A stretch of DNA of 64,000 bases from Saxidomus purpurata (Eukaryota > Mollusca > Bivalvia > Venerida > Veneridae), in NCBI GenBank assembly GCA_022818135.1, contig JAFMSR010000007.1, positions 31,246,561 through 31,310,560 on the forward strand, written 5' to 3'. The notes under the pieces were generated by a model. That model searched no databases. It was not told the DNA's origin and was given only the letters and a program-made list of their open reading frames with translations. The position numbers and the translations under genes are program-made. Shown piece by piece: positions 1 through 12,460 of this stretch. Numbering within the stretch: position 1 is the first letter of the stretch; each line of letters opens with the position of its first letter.

Positions 1-640
1 CACTTTGATGAATGTACTTCATCTGTCACCATGAATGTACATCATCTGTTACCATGGAATTAATTCATCTGCCACTTTGATGAATGTACTTCATCTGTCA
101 CTTCGATAATTGTACTTCATCTGTCACCATGAATATACTTCATCTGTCACCATGAATATACTTCATCTGTCACCATGAATATACTTCATCTGTCACCATG
201 AATATACTTCATCTGGTACCATAAATATACTTTATCTGTCATCATGAATATACTTCATCTGGTACAATATACTTCATCTGGTACTATAAACATACTTCAT
301 CTGCCACCATGAATATCTTTCATCTGGTACTCTAAACATATTTCATCTGTCACCATGAATATATTTCATCTGGTACTATAAATATTCTTCATCTTTCACC
401 ATGAATGTACTTCATCTGGTACCATCAACATACTTATCTTTCATCGTGAATATACTTCATCTGGCACTTAACATACTTCATCTTTCACCATTATTGTACT
501 TCATCTGGCACCATGAAGGAATTTAATTTGTTACCATGACTACTGTTCACCAGTAATCATCACTGATTTTCATATGTCAACATGAATGGACTTTATCTGT
601 CCAAATGACCATACTCTACCTGTCACCATGAATATACAAT
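1..640. repeat. Degenerate 23-bp tandem repeat
   Basis: The unit is close to CACCATGAATATACTTCATC plus TGT (about 23 bp). It repeats almost without interruption to about 520 and then decays to about 640. Variants replace CTGTCAC with CTGGTAC, and several units carry short indels. It starts before the window. It probably lies in a 3' intron of the minus-strand NKAP gene, because that gene's C-terminal exons are not found to the right of it. Confidence 0.9.
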
Positions 641-2759
641 ATACTTTACCATGTTCTGTACATTACTGGTTTTTCAATACTGTGCCATGATGATTGTTTT
701 TGCTGTTTTCAATATCAACACTGCTACTAAATAATGATGTCATATTTCATAACTTTCATCCGACTTTAATATGCTTAAGTCCATTTAACAATAACATTAC
801 ATATGAGTCATCAGAAATGAAGCTTGACTGAGATTACACAAGATAAACCTGAATGTTTAGGCACTGTCTTACACAATCTGATAGTACTCACTCACCTGCA
901 TATATAATAAATACACACAACATACTGAAGTAAGTTTCCATAATTATTTTACACGCAGACTCATCTCATAGAATTTACAAGTGGATGGTGTTTGATCTAT
1001 CTATTGGAAGGACTCACATCTTTCTATGTATATAACTCTTTTAAACTAATAACTTAAAGGTTATGTTTTTGGTTTACATGCAGTGAGACTCTGGTCAAAT
1101 TTTACTAATGCAGTATCTGTAATTGTTCAGTTGTGAGAACAATTTCTTTCCAAACACTCTACAAACTTTGGCACATGCTACCAATTGCACGTAGTCAAAA
1201 ATGAGAGTGGCTCAAAACTTACAACCTGACTTTGAAATGAAAAATGTGTAAGGCCAGAGACTGATTGATGTATCCTCGTAAACACTATAATTATACCCAC
1301 ATAGTTAAAGTCCAGGATCTGGGCTCTGTTTCTAATATGTACTTACCGATTTAAAAAGCAAAGTTTGGAATGTGTTTGGTATAAATAAAGGTAATTTCTG
1401 TCAGTAAGACATCTTTTCTCTCAATGGCTGCTTGTAGTTGTGCTCCTAGGACCTTTAAGTCTTTCTATTGCAGTATATTAGGATACTTTCTGCTCTAGAC
1501 GATCTGGTTAATTATATTTCTTAAACCCATAACCATTACGAACAGCTCTGTATCCATCAATTTTTTCGATATAATATCGGTATCAGTTTTCTCTGCTGTA
1601 TGAACAAGGCAAATGACTTATCAACCAAAATACATGGTTTGTCATTTTGAATAATACTTACTCCTATCCTGCTAAAGTTCGAAAATGGACTTGTCTATCT
1701 TTAAATTTGTATAGTCTTATTCATTATTTAAAGAGACGCTCACAGAAAATACTGACTGAATAGCAAACAGTAGAGAGCATGAGCAGACTGTATGGATATG
1801 GAGATTTATCATGATCTGCACCAGTCACAAAAGCAGAATTCTTTGTTAATAGCATGATGGGGCTAAATGACAAGAAAACTGTCAAAGTACTGTGTATGAA
1901 TTAAAAAGAATTGTAAAATTTGTTTAAAAACATCATTATAGTAAATCTCTTTTTTTTTAAATTTCTATCCAAAGCACTGGGTCTCAATCATGTTTCTGAC
2001 TGAAATTTGAAGCTCACTCTGCTATGTTGTTTGTTATAATAGTCCGAATAATCAAGATACAACAGTACTGTACTTCTTAATTTAAGAAAATTTAAGATGA
2101 AACTGTACCTTTTAAAATTCATCTATTAATAAATGAAATACAGTGCTTAAAAAACCTTTCTAAAAATGTGTAGGTTTATATACTTTCTAAACACAACAAA
2201 AAAGACACACACATTTGAAGATCTTGGCAAATGAAATTTATAGCGTAGGCCAGATGCTACCTTAATCTGGCAATGGCAACAAAAATGATGAATTTGATAA
2301 AAATACTTTCAAATTCTATGCAGGTCTCTGCAAAAACATCACAAAATAACAGGAAATAAGGTCTATTCATGAGTTAGATAGTGATGATCTCTATTCTGAA
2401 CACTACAGTTAGGCTCGATTATCTATAATAATGAATCAATCTAACATAAAATCGAATATTTAGAACATAACTAGAACTGGTATGCAGTCCTACCATAGAG
2501 ATAATACAGTGAAGAATGGTTTCATTGGTTTACACTGGTACCTGGCTGGCAACCTTCACCATTCATTATTGGAAACCGCTGCAGTGTAATGGTTGCAGAT
2601 TTACCTACAGCCCCCATTCCTGCCATCGTAGGACTCCCTATTCCACATCAACTATACATGTATCATTAAAGTACAGAATTAGAAGAACAGCTTGAGAATG
2701 GAAATGCATCTGACATGTGAATATTTAGAAATAAAACTCTCAATAAAAGTGTAACATAC
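641..2759. other. Non-coding stretch, probably NKAP intron
   Basis: I see no convincing exon, RNA gene or transposon terminus in this A+T-rich stretch on either strand. It follows exon 5 of the minus-strand NKAP gene, whose splice phase demands further exons, so most of it is probably intron. A minus-strand segment at about 2540-2650 was considered as an exon and rejected (see the rejected list). Confidence 0.5.
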
Positions 2760-5700
2760 TTGATCCTGACTCCACCCACTGGGCTTCTTCCTCCTCCTCA
2801 GAATCGCTACTTTCTGTTTCACTTTTCCGTTTCTTTTTCTTCCTTGACTTCTTAGATTTATGCTTTGCCTTTTTACTGTGAATAAAAATTTACAATGCAC
2901 TAATAGTCATGCACATCACTTATTTAAAGGGGGGAAAAATAACTGGCTAACTACTTTTCATACCTGAACAGAAATGTGCATCATCAACATTTCTGAAGCT
3001 GAACATAGATGTTTATTTAAAACAAATCCTTACCCTGCTATTTTCTAAATTGAACTTGTCAATTTTTCAATCTGGGATGAACCATTTATTGTTCAAAGGG
3101 GTGTTCAGTGAAAATTTAATGATTGAATAGTGGACAATGGAGATCATGATCAGACTGGTCAGTATATGCAGGCTGATATATCATGACAACAAATTGAACC
3201 TCCAATATTGAAGAGCATAAAACTGAAAATGAGCATGACTGCCGCCTTGTATAAAAAAAGTACACTCAAAAACGATCAAGACATACACACAGAATTTAGA
3301 CAAGGTACCAGTACACACTGCATCTAGACACCTCACAAAGCACTAAACAAACACACAATTATAAGAAATATGTTCAGTCCTCGGAAAAGTCAGTCATCTA
3401 GAATATTGGTACGCTCTACTCAGATACAATCGTTACAAGACAGCTGGAAATTCTTTAACATTGATCCCAGAAAAGAAAACTGGAAATTAAGCCGACATGC
3501 AGTCTCTGTACTGCAAAGTTGTCCACATAGTTACATGCGTGGCAGCGGATGGATAGACTGCAAGGGCAAAAATAATATGTCTCAACCCCCACACAATCAC
3601 ACACACACACACACGTATATTAGAAGCTGTACCTCTTTTTACTGTGCTTTTTATGCTTCTTTGACTTCTTCTTTGACTTCTTCTTTTTCTTCTTCTTTCT
3701 CCTATCTTCTGAAATAAACTATGCTGGTGTTAAGCTTCTACTAATACAAAAACAAGTGTAAAATTCATTATCAGATATATGTATCGGTAACAGTACATGC
3801 ACTGGTTCAGCAAGGTTCTATTAGAAATGCTACAACATGTCTAACAACTGTATGTGTATTTGGGACAGTGGATTCAAATTTTTGCGGATCAGTCAATCTT
3901 TAGGAGTTGAAGATGTATTAGAACAACTTCAAATGCACAGAGAACATCAATATGTGTGGAACTTATTCCGTAGTGCGAAACTCGAATTCGCAGACAGAGA
4001 ACCACCGCAGTTATCGTGAAAATAAGAACCCCACAATTATTTCTACACATACAGTATAGATAATTCCTTGAATAATACTGAAGACACTATATACATGTAT
4101 TTTTTAGAAAAAAAAGTTCATCTTATCAGTGTTCAACAGTTGTTTTTTCAAGTTTTGTTCGACCTCTTGAAAACATATCACCACAGGAATAGGTGTAATT
4201 AGCATTTGGGCTTATATGACTAAACTCGCATTTCTTTTGCTACTATCCAGAATTGTGTGCATTTGTGAGTGGCAAGGTCTTAGAACAGCTGTACTTGATC
4301 TATTGATAGTATACTGGTACCCACCTTCAGAAGAGCTGGTACCCTCAGAACCAGAGTCTTCTTCATCACTGTCAGACTCCGACTCCTCTGACCTGTAATG
4401 AAATCATTTCACAGTTCATCATTTTTTATGGGAAATTTTTGTAGACTGACAAAAAGAGCAGGATTCTCTACAAAGGGGGAAGTGAGAACAGAGTTAAGAT
4501 CTAGACAGTTTTCCTGTCTGATAGGAAACCAGGAAATATTTGACTTAGTTTCTATGTCAAACACAATCTTCACAATTCTTCACAACCATCTTGCCATTAC
4601 ATTCATAATTATCATATATTGGAAAGGGCCGTTTACTGATGTTGCTATAACTCGTGGCCCAATCCATTTGTTTAATGTATTTCATATGTGTCTAAATGTT
4701 ATAAGTGTATTTGTACATAGAACAATAAAATAGTATTAAACTAAAAGGAATATTTTTGTTTAATTTAGTGCTTTATATAAACAAATACATGAATGATGAA
4801 GCAAGTCTATACATGTATAATGAAAAAAATCTGAAAAATGATTCTCAAAGATTTTAGGAGATTTCTACACAATCAACACTGAAGTACCAAAAAAAGAGAT
4901 AGAACGTAATTTGTTCATTACATATCCAGATTCCAGTTTGCTATGGAATCTTCACTGCTCACTTCGAAATAGAGAAGGATTTATCTCACATTTCGCTGCT
5001 ATAACAATATGTGAAGATCACAGACGTACTTATGTATAAACAAATATCTTTTTTTCGAGGGATAATATTTCTTTAGATGCAAATATCTCTCCATAGTAAT
5101 CAATCTTAGGTTTTCCCCTTAAAATTTTACTGGTGATGCATTGCAAATTCTTATACAAATTTACAAAATACCAAAAGGGTCTGTAGACTAACAGCTGAAC
5201 CAGTTACACCTTCACCTCTCACCCCTCATGAACTTACTCAGATTTCTGTGGTGACGGAGATCGCCCCCACACTTCTGGGGCACCAAGAGAGCATATTCTC
5301 TCACGGTCTGTCCTACGCCTGTAAATATAAGATGTAAGTTTCATGAAATATACATGAAAACCATCAGCTTCTTTCTGTATAGAGGTACAAAAGGTTAATA
5401 TTTATAAATAGAAATACATTGTTTACATGTACATCATGTACAATATAATTATAGCCTTTTAATTTATAGGTCATGAGCTTTTCTTGTGACAGCAAATTTT
5501 TAATTACAATAAAACAAGAATAAACAAGTACATGTATGGAAATTATATAAAAGCTCTGCTGCTCTATGCATGATATAATCTGGAAAACTGTTACATACAT
5601 GTATCCTCAAAAACCATAAAAGTACATGTGCATTGTATAAATCTACAAAACAGTGGTATGGGTTTGACTGAGATTGTCAACTGACTGTCATGAATTATGT

Positions 5701-6465
5701 CAGCACACCTACATTGTGGCACTGGGCCAGTGGCCAATGCAATGGTATTTTCAAGAATCACAAAACTGTATACAATGATCACACCAGCATTGTATGCTAG
5801 GGCATATTATATTCCATTTAACCACTAACCACTGCATTTACTCCTCTTGTCCAAAAATTGATAACCTAATCAAGAAATTTGAAAACTAAAAGAAGTCTAT
5901 GAGCATTTACTGTAGCAACAGATTGTTGCTTTACTAAATACATTGTACAAAAAATACCATAAACTAAATCACAAACTGCCATAGAAACCTGATGGTAATA
6001 AGTAATGATATTTCTGAAACAAAAATACCTCTTGAAAAATTCTCCTTGCTGATCATTGTGCTCATTCTCTTTTGGCTTTCGCCAGATTGTGCTCTCCTTT
6101 CTCCCAGGTGACCTTGACCTCTGCTGTACAGGTGACCTGCTTCGTGACCGTTTTCTAGGTGAACTAACTCTACCTCTGTAACTGTCTTTTTCGTTTAAAT
6201 AATGTGACCTTGACTTTTCATTATATCCCCTCACAGTGTCATTATGCCTATCCGAGTCTTTTGATTTGTAACGCTTTCCATTCCTGTCTGGTGAATCTGG
6301 TGAATATGACCTTGACCTTCTTCTTCCATGTGATCGCTTTAACTTCTTTTCTTTAGGTGATGGCGATCTTGAACTTGGTGACCTTGAACTTGAATATCTT
6401 CTTTTAGATTTTTTGTATTTATTATATGCAGCTGAGTCATCACTATCGTAGCTGGAACTCGACAT
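2760..6465 (-). CDS. nkap: NKAP (NF-kappa-B-activating protein) orthologue, 5' five coding exons, 3' end outside window
   Basis: The minus-strand exons are 6465-6029, 5318-5238, 4392-4325, 3708-3633 and 2875-2760. All introns are GT-AG and all phases agree, giving 778 coding nt (about 259 residues). Exon 1 starts at ATG 6465 and encodes a Ser/Arg-rich domain with many RSRSP and RSPS motifs. Exon 2 carries the diagnostic block RERICSLGAPEVWGRSPSP, matching the NKAP GxPEVWGxSP segment. Exon 3 is an acidic Ser/Glu/Asp tract. Exons 4 and 5 are Lys-rich (KKKKKKSKKKSKKHKKHSKK), followed by EEEEEAQWVES, as in the family. The conserved C-terminal SynMuv-type domain should follow but lies left of the window. 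A 5'UTR splice acceptor sits at 6512 (exon begins 6511). NKAP is a nuclear factor linked to RNA splicing and transcriptional repression. The alternative is another SR-like protein, but exon 2 argues against that. Confidence 0.82.
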
Positions 6466-6511
6466 TGTCACTAGAGTTAAATGGCTTCTTCAGAACAATC
6501 TCATTCTTACC
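6466..6511 (-). other. nkap: 5'UTR portion of NKAP exon 1 with upstream splice acceptor
   Basis: Just upstream of the NKAP start codon the minus strand reads TTTCCTTTCAG then GGTAAGAATG, a strong polypyrimidine-AG acceptor with the AG at 6513-6512. The start codon therefore lies in the second transcribed exon, and at least one untranslated 5' exon lies further right. I could not place that exon or the promoter. Confidence 0.55.
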
Positions 6512-6529
6512 CTGAAAGGAAAAGTAAAC

Positions 6530-8766
6530 TTATGTAACAGTATTTTTTCCCAGTCCTTTGTGAATGGGGCCAGGGCCCTTAGAATTGTGAAAATTAGCGG
6601 TGTAATACTCAAATTTGTGAAAAAATCATTTTGACCAAAATAAATGTTAAGTTATTAAATAAGGGTGATAAAACAATGTTTTAAACAATGTTTCCAATAC
6701 ATTACCTACATCTAGCAGATTATTTTCACGAAACATAAATAATGTGTTCAATGAACGCAAATAATAAATAAATAAATTTTTACAGAAGAACATCCATTGA
6801 AATATGCCCCATTTTAGCACAATAAATCAATATAAGGCATTCTGTAATAAATCGCCTCCACCCATTAATTGTACAACAACATCATTACATAGGTTATTAA
6901 ATGGTTTACGGTACTACAGCATATTTTCAACCGCTGATTTTATCGATAATGACTGGAATGCAGAGCTGAAACTTTTAGGTTAAGTTATAATACTTCCAAA
7001 GATTCCATTGCTTATATTTCCAAGGTTATTTGATCGGCATTAGTTATAGGGTATGTCCCTTTCATTCATTGTAATAGAACTACTTTATGTTGTTTCAAAA
7101 CTTGCAACTGTTTAATGGAAGCCCCATGTTTTAAGTTCCACAATCTGACCAAAACACATTTTGTCTGCAATTTCTTTCAGAAAATATACAAATATTAAAT
7201 TAAATATCATTGTAATGTTTGTAGCATTTTAAATTCAAAGACACATTAACAATCAGACAAAAACAAAGAAATAGTAGTTTCCATGAGAATTTGTTGATTT
7301 TTCAGGCCTTTAGGACTGAATTTCAGCTAAAATGCTGACCAACATTGTTATAAAAACTTAAATTTCAATCAATAAAATCGTTGGAGAATCAATTCTTGCC
7401 ATTATCTGATACCTTACATGTGTAATAGTCAGCCGAAAATTGCTGATATAATGTTTGTCACCTATTTTCGCAACTCCCGTTGGAATCCGCATCGTAATTT
7501 TTAATCATCTATTTACAATAAGTATGCAAACAAATACGCGGATTTAAGTGTTTCCAATAACACTGTTAAATAACAATGTAACTCTAACAAAAAGTCCAAT
7601 GTAGACCATTTTTTAAGAACTGTCGATTGTCAACAAAATTTTGTGAAAAAAAGATACGTTTTGGCATTGTGAATTGGGCCGCATTTCGGCCCCAATTGGC
7701 TTGAAAAAAATCACTGTGTAAACATTTTACTTCATGTTTTCTTTATTTTATCCAAACTATGTGACACCACTGACTGAGTGATAGAACTTCTAAATGATTA
7801 CTGCCAAATTTCAACAAATATACAGAGCTGTAAATAAACATGTGTTCTGGAAGTTCAGTATATCAAAAGTATGTAAATATTTAACTAGATATTATTAAAT
7901 GTTTATTTCTTTATGCAAAACATGATATCTAAATTAACATCTAAAAATTTTGAAAGTTGTTTATTCAAAACTTCCAGCGGTGATCATGGTGATATTTGAT
8001 ATCCAACAAGGTTCATTTGTGTGATCTCTTCTTTTGTATGACTAACGATCCTTTTTAATTTTTGATTTTTTTTTCATTCAACTTGAAACAAATGCTGTTA
8101 TTTCTATATAAGTTTGTTCTTCGTCAGTTGCTTCTTTAGACCCATCCTGTCAAGCATATAAAAGATTCAAACGGGTACAATAATGTTCTGAAGCTAAGAA
8201 TATAGTTAATTTAAAATAACTGTCCAAATATATGTAAGCGCTGTACAATTTCAGAGATTTTAAAAGTTTTTCCCAGCCAGAGTTCTGGCTTCTGCACCTC
8301 AGCATGAAATGAAACTTTAGAGCATCACTGCCAAAATCAACTTGACAGTCCATTGTGTATGCAGGGTTATCCTAGAATGTGAACATCCATCGAAAATGAC
8401 TAAAAGGTACACATTTGACCCATAATCACTCTACATAACCCAAGTATCTGTGGAAATAAATTTCAAAAAGTAAAGGTCGCGAAAACATATAAAAGTACTC
8501 GGATTATGAAGAATAAAAACTATAACTGTGCTTTTAAAGATAATTAAAATAATTAAACCTTTTCTTTGTGAACATTAGAATGTACTTGCCAGAAACAAAT
8601 GTGGAATAGACGTAAAATATGCTAAAAACAGAGTACAAAATAAAAAGTTTTTATCATTGTCACTGGAAGCATTACAGAAACGTTCGCTCAAGTTCAATGA
8701 AACGATTGAAAATTGATTACCATAGCTTAATAATATATCTGTAAACTAGGCTAACTTTATCAGCAA
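6530..8766. other. Intergenic or 5' intron stretch without recognised genes
   Basis: This A/T-rich stretch has no credible open frame. It contains a small hairpin near 7673-7700, where TTGGGCCG is opposed to CGGCCCCAA. The 67-codon minus-strand frame at 8150-8353 has no family resemblance. The first untranslated exon of NKAP may lie here. Confidence 0.45.
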
Positions 8767-8838
8767 TCCTCGATAGTATAGTGGTAAGTATCCCCGCCTG
8801 TCACGCGGGAGACCGGGGTTCAATTCCCCGTCGGGGAG
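8767..8838 (+). tRNA. tRNA-Asp (anticodon GTC)
   Basis: The sequence folds as a complete 72-nt cloverleaf. The acceptor stem TCCTCGA pairs with TCGGGGA, including one G-U pair. The D-arm carries the A box TAGTATAGTGG. The anticodon stem CCCGC/GCGGG encloses loop CTGTCAC, with anticodon GTC at 8800-8802. The T-arm carries the B box GGTTCAATTCC. A pol III terminator run of T follows at about 8854. There is no intron and the CCA is not encoded, as expected for a eukaryotic nuclear gene. No SINE body or A-rich tail follows, so this looks like a real tRNA gene rather than a SINE head. Confidence 0.96.
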
Positions 8839-8839
8839 A

Positions 8840-10360
8840 ATGCTGTTTTGCATTTTTTTTTGTTATTTTCTTCTTTAACATAAATCACGGACCTATATCA
8901 TGAAATCATTTTTGAAGACAAAAAATTCAAATGTATGTTTAAAAATTTAGATACAAGATACGTCGACTACCACATTAGCTTAAAATGTAGACCTTGACAA
9001 GGTCTTGGCTTTTTGGAAGTGGAATGTATTTATCACTATCGTGATCAACTTTAACCAGTTCTGTGCCACGGGGCCAAAATCGGGCCAATTGATATACTAC
9101 GTTGAGTGCCACGGGGCCAATTTTAGGCCAGTATTTAATAGATGATTTAAAGTTAGAATATTAGTTGAAGGACATAATGTTCTATGTCTAAGTAACATTG
9201 AACATATTAGACAATATTTGGGTTGATTCGGGAAGAGACGTGTATTAACTTTTATGACGTCATCAACGTAATGACGTCATTCATTTTGGCACGAAATCTC
9301 GACCGATTCGCGCCATTGTCTGTGTGATGTCAAGCTTAGTGAATATACACCGGAGGATGTAAATTGTCGTGAGCTTGGCATAAATCTATGTCCAAAGATA
9401 TTTCTACACAGAAACAACACCTAGATATGATAGATTTCTAGTTCATACCGTGTTTAGTAGTCGTTCGTAAAAACATACACTTTATAACCGAATTGGATTT
9501 TACAGTTTTAGAAACCAGTTTAGTCAAGACTGATCGGATTCCAGTCGATCAACATAGAAAATACGTCTGATAACACAGACGTCTGATAACACAGAGTAAC
9601 TTTCTTCTCAAGAATCAAACAACGAATATATGGAGATCTACAGTTTGTCCATCTTCGATTTAATTCGGATATTCACGGGACAGCAATAAGTGCATTTTAT
9701 TTACCATGGTAGGCTAGACCATGGTCTGACACAAGATGTAGTTTCCAACTTCAAAACTTGTTAATTATAATAATAAAAGAATAGTTTATTTTAACAGATT
9801 CCACTTTCGCTAAGTTAACTATGCAATAAAAATTTCTTTGTTCTGTTGTTTTTGAAAACATAAATGTCTGTAAATAAATATCGTTTGCAAAAACATATTC
9901 TGGCACTCGCGTTATTCACTTAAGAATTACAAAAGCGCACCGCTGTTCTGACATAGAAAACAGTGATGTGTTCGTGTGTGATAAGTAGTATTTACAAGAT
10001 AAATGTATATCAATTACTAGTATGTGTCTACATGTATAGATTCTATTTAAAAATACTTTTGACAAGATCTATTACAATTTCTTATCTTTATTCTTATAGT
10101 TAACATGAAAAGAAATATTAACTTGAGCGCAATATGTATTCATAAAAATTTGAGTACTGACCAGCGTATACTTCCTTTTCCATGGCAATGAACAGTGTCT
10201 GTCGCTACAATTGAGGTGACTACAGAACTGCAGAGCCTTATCGTATGTCAGAAACAATTTGAACGACGGACAAAGTACATATTCATTTCACATATACGCT
10301 CCAAGTAGCGTCTTTTTCCATTATGTAACGGAAGATATACGAGAACCTTGTAAGTGAAAG
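8840..10360. other. Non-coding stretch with small direct duplications
   Basis: No gene is recognised. It holds a pair of GTGCCACGGGGCCAA boxes about 45 bp apart (about 9063 and 9108), two perfect TGACGTCA palindromes (listed separately), and an exact 16-bp tandem duplication of CGTCTGATAACACAGA at about 9566-9597. Confidence 0.6.
9255..9279. promoter_or_regulatory. Two CRE-like palindromes
   Basis: Two perfect TGACGTCA octamers lie at 9255-9262 and 9272-9279, 17 bp apart. This is the consensus CREB/ATF binding site. No transcript start is recognised nearby, so a regulatory role is inference. Confidence 0.35.
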
Positions 10361-10362
10361 AG

Positions 10363-10562
10363 CCCAGTGGTAGCGCTTTCGTCCCAGGATCGAAGGGCCC
10401 CGGGTTCGATCCCTACCATAGCCATGTCGATAGTGTCCTTAGGCAAAACACAAATAATTCCACATTGCCTCTCTCTCTCTCTTCGAGGTTGATTCCATCT
10501 GGAATAAGTCTCGAGAGCGATTATTCTAAGTTGTAATAACTTGTTTCGCAATCGAGAATAAC
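10363..10562 (+). mobile_element. tRNA-headed SINE, family A
   Basis: The head reads GAGCCCAGTGGTAGCGC, then a B box GGGTTCGATCCCTACC, as in a tRNA-derived pol III promoter. The body includes GTGTCCTTAGGCAAAACACA and a (CT)n stretch. It ends near AATCGAGAATAACTTAATTA and GTATAAACTA. The same order is found in reverse at 34040-34240. A second truncated head (GAAAGAGCCCAGTGG) follows at about 10581. The family name is unknown to me; the layout fits the tRNA-SINEs of bivalves. Confidence 0.8.
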
Positions 10563-10874
10563 TTAATTAGTATAAACTAAACTGAAAGAGCCCAGTGGAC
10601 TCGCGACGGATTTTTTTTTCGGGGAAATACAAAAACAAGGACAATCAAAAGAAACCAGATAGTTGTAAGTGCAGGGGATGAAGAGGGTCTCTCGTATGCT
10701 GTGCGCACTGTAACACGGTAATTGTACAGATACAGATCAGAGGTCGATGAAAGTTTGGAAAAAAGTGGTTCCCAAAGTCCGCTCGTCTAATTAAATCTCG
10801 CAGATGTGCAATCACAGTTTTCAGTCAGCTGGTCAAATGCCGCATCGGTTGCCAGGTTATTTCAAATGATGTTT

Positions 10875-11073
10875 TAGATTGTTTTAGTATAACGCCGTTT
10901 TTCAACAGTATTCCAGTCAGATGCAGGCGGGCAGTTTACCTAACCATCGTTCCTTGGAAGGATCAGTACTAGACCCCTATCCTCCATAGTGGGACTCGAA
11001 CGACTGGCACTGTCGGAATCGGTTTTGTGATTACAAGTCCAGTGACCTTAACAACTTGACCACGGAGGTGGCG
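10875..11073 (-). mobile_element. tRNA-Ser-like-headed SINE, family B
   Basis: Read on the minus strand, the head is CGCCACCTCCGTGGTCAAGT with a long variable arm, as in tRNA-Ser. It is followed by a body containing TCCTTCCAAGGAACGATGGT and AACTGCCCGCCTGCATC. Two further copies lie at 26665-26901 (+) and 28372-28567 (-). Confidence 0.75.
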
Positions 11074-11439
11074 ATTAATAACATCAATAGTGAAATTTCG
11101 GTCTTCATAAATTAAAATAAGGTTTTCGCGCTTAATAACTGAACCTCCAACAAGGCATAATTATGGAAGTATGTCCCCTTTCATTTAAATTATTCTTTAT
11201 CTTTAGTTCATGGATGATAATTATTATAAATTATTTATTTCTAATAAGGTTTAAAGGTTAAAGATTTTGTGGTATGTTCACGCTATGGTGTAGCAGTTTC
11301 CAGTAAGACATACATAATGCATCCAACTTTTATTTTTAGCAGTATATAATGCCGCGATCATTTGCGATCGGGCAATTTCTAGTTATTTTGTGTATCGAAT
11401 ATTTAAAATCGTGGCGAATTTCTGCCAGGCTGCCTTTTT

Positions 11440-11833
11440 TGCATGGCCGGGCGAAAACACAAAGACGAAAGTGCGACAAATTACGAATGTGTCGCGTTTT
11501 CGTTAAGTTGTGGTGGGGCTGAAATGTGAAACACAGAAATTTAGGGTGCCAAGTGACAGTTGTTTTCCACCCAACGCGACGAAAAGTCTGTCGCGTTTTT
11601 GCCTTCAAAGTTTAGCATTTTCACCCCGCCACTCGCCGAGATGAGAACACGACAAATCAGTTATCTGTCGCATTCACGGTCGAGTTTGCATATTCGCCCC
11701 GCCACTTGAAAACGCGAAAAACTTATTTGTCGTGTTTTCGCGTTTTTGGTGACTGGGCGACAGGCGAAAACACGACAAACTATTGCTATGTCGCATTCTT
11801 GCGTAGGTGATAATGCGTCAGATTACTCACGGA
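11440..11833. repeat. Array of short hairpin words (CGACAAA ... TGTCGC)
   Basis: Five imperfect palindromes occur in under 400 bp: about 11473-11494 (GCGACAAATTACGAATGTGT then CGC), 11575-11595, 11649-11671, 11713-11742 and 11772-11792. Each opposes a CGACAAA-like word to TGTCG. The linkers share GCGAAAACACG and CCCCGCCACT. The array runs into the first assembly gap, so its full size is unknown. Confidence 0.7.
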
Positions 11834-12333
11834 NNNNNNNNNNNNNNNNNNNNNNNNNNNNNNNNNNNNNNNNNNNNNNNNNNNNNNNNNNNNNNNNNNN
11901 NNNNNNNNNNNNNNNNNNNNNNNNNNNNNNNNNNNNNNNNNNNNNNNNNNNNNNNNNNNNNNNNNNNNNNNNNNNNNNNNNNNNNNNNNNNNNNNNNNNN
12001 NNNNNNNNNNNNNNNNNNNNNNNNNNNNNNNNNNNNNNNNNNNNNNNNNNNNNNNNNNNNNNNNNNNNNNNNNNNNNNNNNNNNNNNNNNNNNNNNNNNN
12101 NNNNNNNNNNNNNNNNNNNNNNNNNNNNNNNNNNNNNNNNNNNNNNNNNNNNNNNNNNNNNNNNNNNNNNNNNNNNNNNNNNNNNNNNNNNNNNNNNNNN
12201 NNNNNNNNNNNNNNNNNNNNNNNNNNNNNNNNNNNNNNNNNNNNNNNNNNNNNNNNNNNNNNNNNNNNNNNNNNNNNNNNNNNNNNNNNNNNNNNNNNNN
12301 NNNNNNNNNNNNNNNNNNNNNNNNNNNNNNNNN
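11834..12333. other. Assembly gap (500 N)
   Basis: Exactly 500 N: a fixed-size scaffold gap placed at the edge of a hairpin-rich array. Open frames crossing it are artefacts. Confidence 0.99.
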
Positions 12334-12460
12334 TCAGTCTAACACTTCTATAAGTTCTGTACAATGTATGTCTCACTCTCTGCAAGTTCAAAGTTAGTAG
12401 TTTTTAATGACTGACCATATCGAAAGCTTTTGAGAAGTCAAGAAAATTCTGTGTAAAACC
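12334..12460 (-). pseudogene. Inverted fragment of non-LTR reverse transcriptase
   Basis: On the minus strand the palm block reads FLDFSKAFDMVSH, the non-LTR RT catalytic region around the first Asp. It continues with an in-frame stop and residues resembling the following RT helix. The fragment is cut by the gap. It lies head-to-head with the plus-strand copy of the same block at about 12640. Confidence 0.7.

Noticed and set aside
1..640. CRISPR-like array
   Set aside because: Units are contiguous and diverged with no unique spacers, in eukaryotic DNA; it is a minisatellite.
2540..2660. Minus-strand segment reading GSPTMAGMGAVGKSATITL as a sixth NKAP exon
   Set aside because: The residues do not match the expected NKAP region after the acidic/Lys-rich part, the upstream frame has a stop, and the acceptor is weak.
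3370..3717. 115-codon plus-strand frame
   Set aside because: Its Ser-rich end is the antisense of the Lys-rich NKAP exon at 3708-3633; the rest has no family features.
11746..12397. Long open frames on both strands near 12 kb
   Set aside because: They consist almost entirely of N from the assembly gap. The same applies to frames across 25203-25702, 39409-39908 and the minus-strand frames across 57916-58415.
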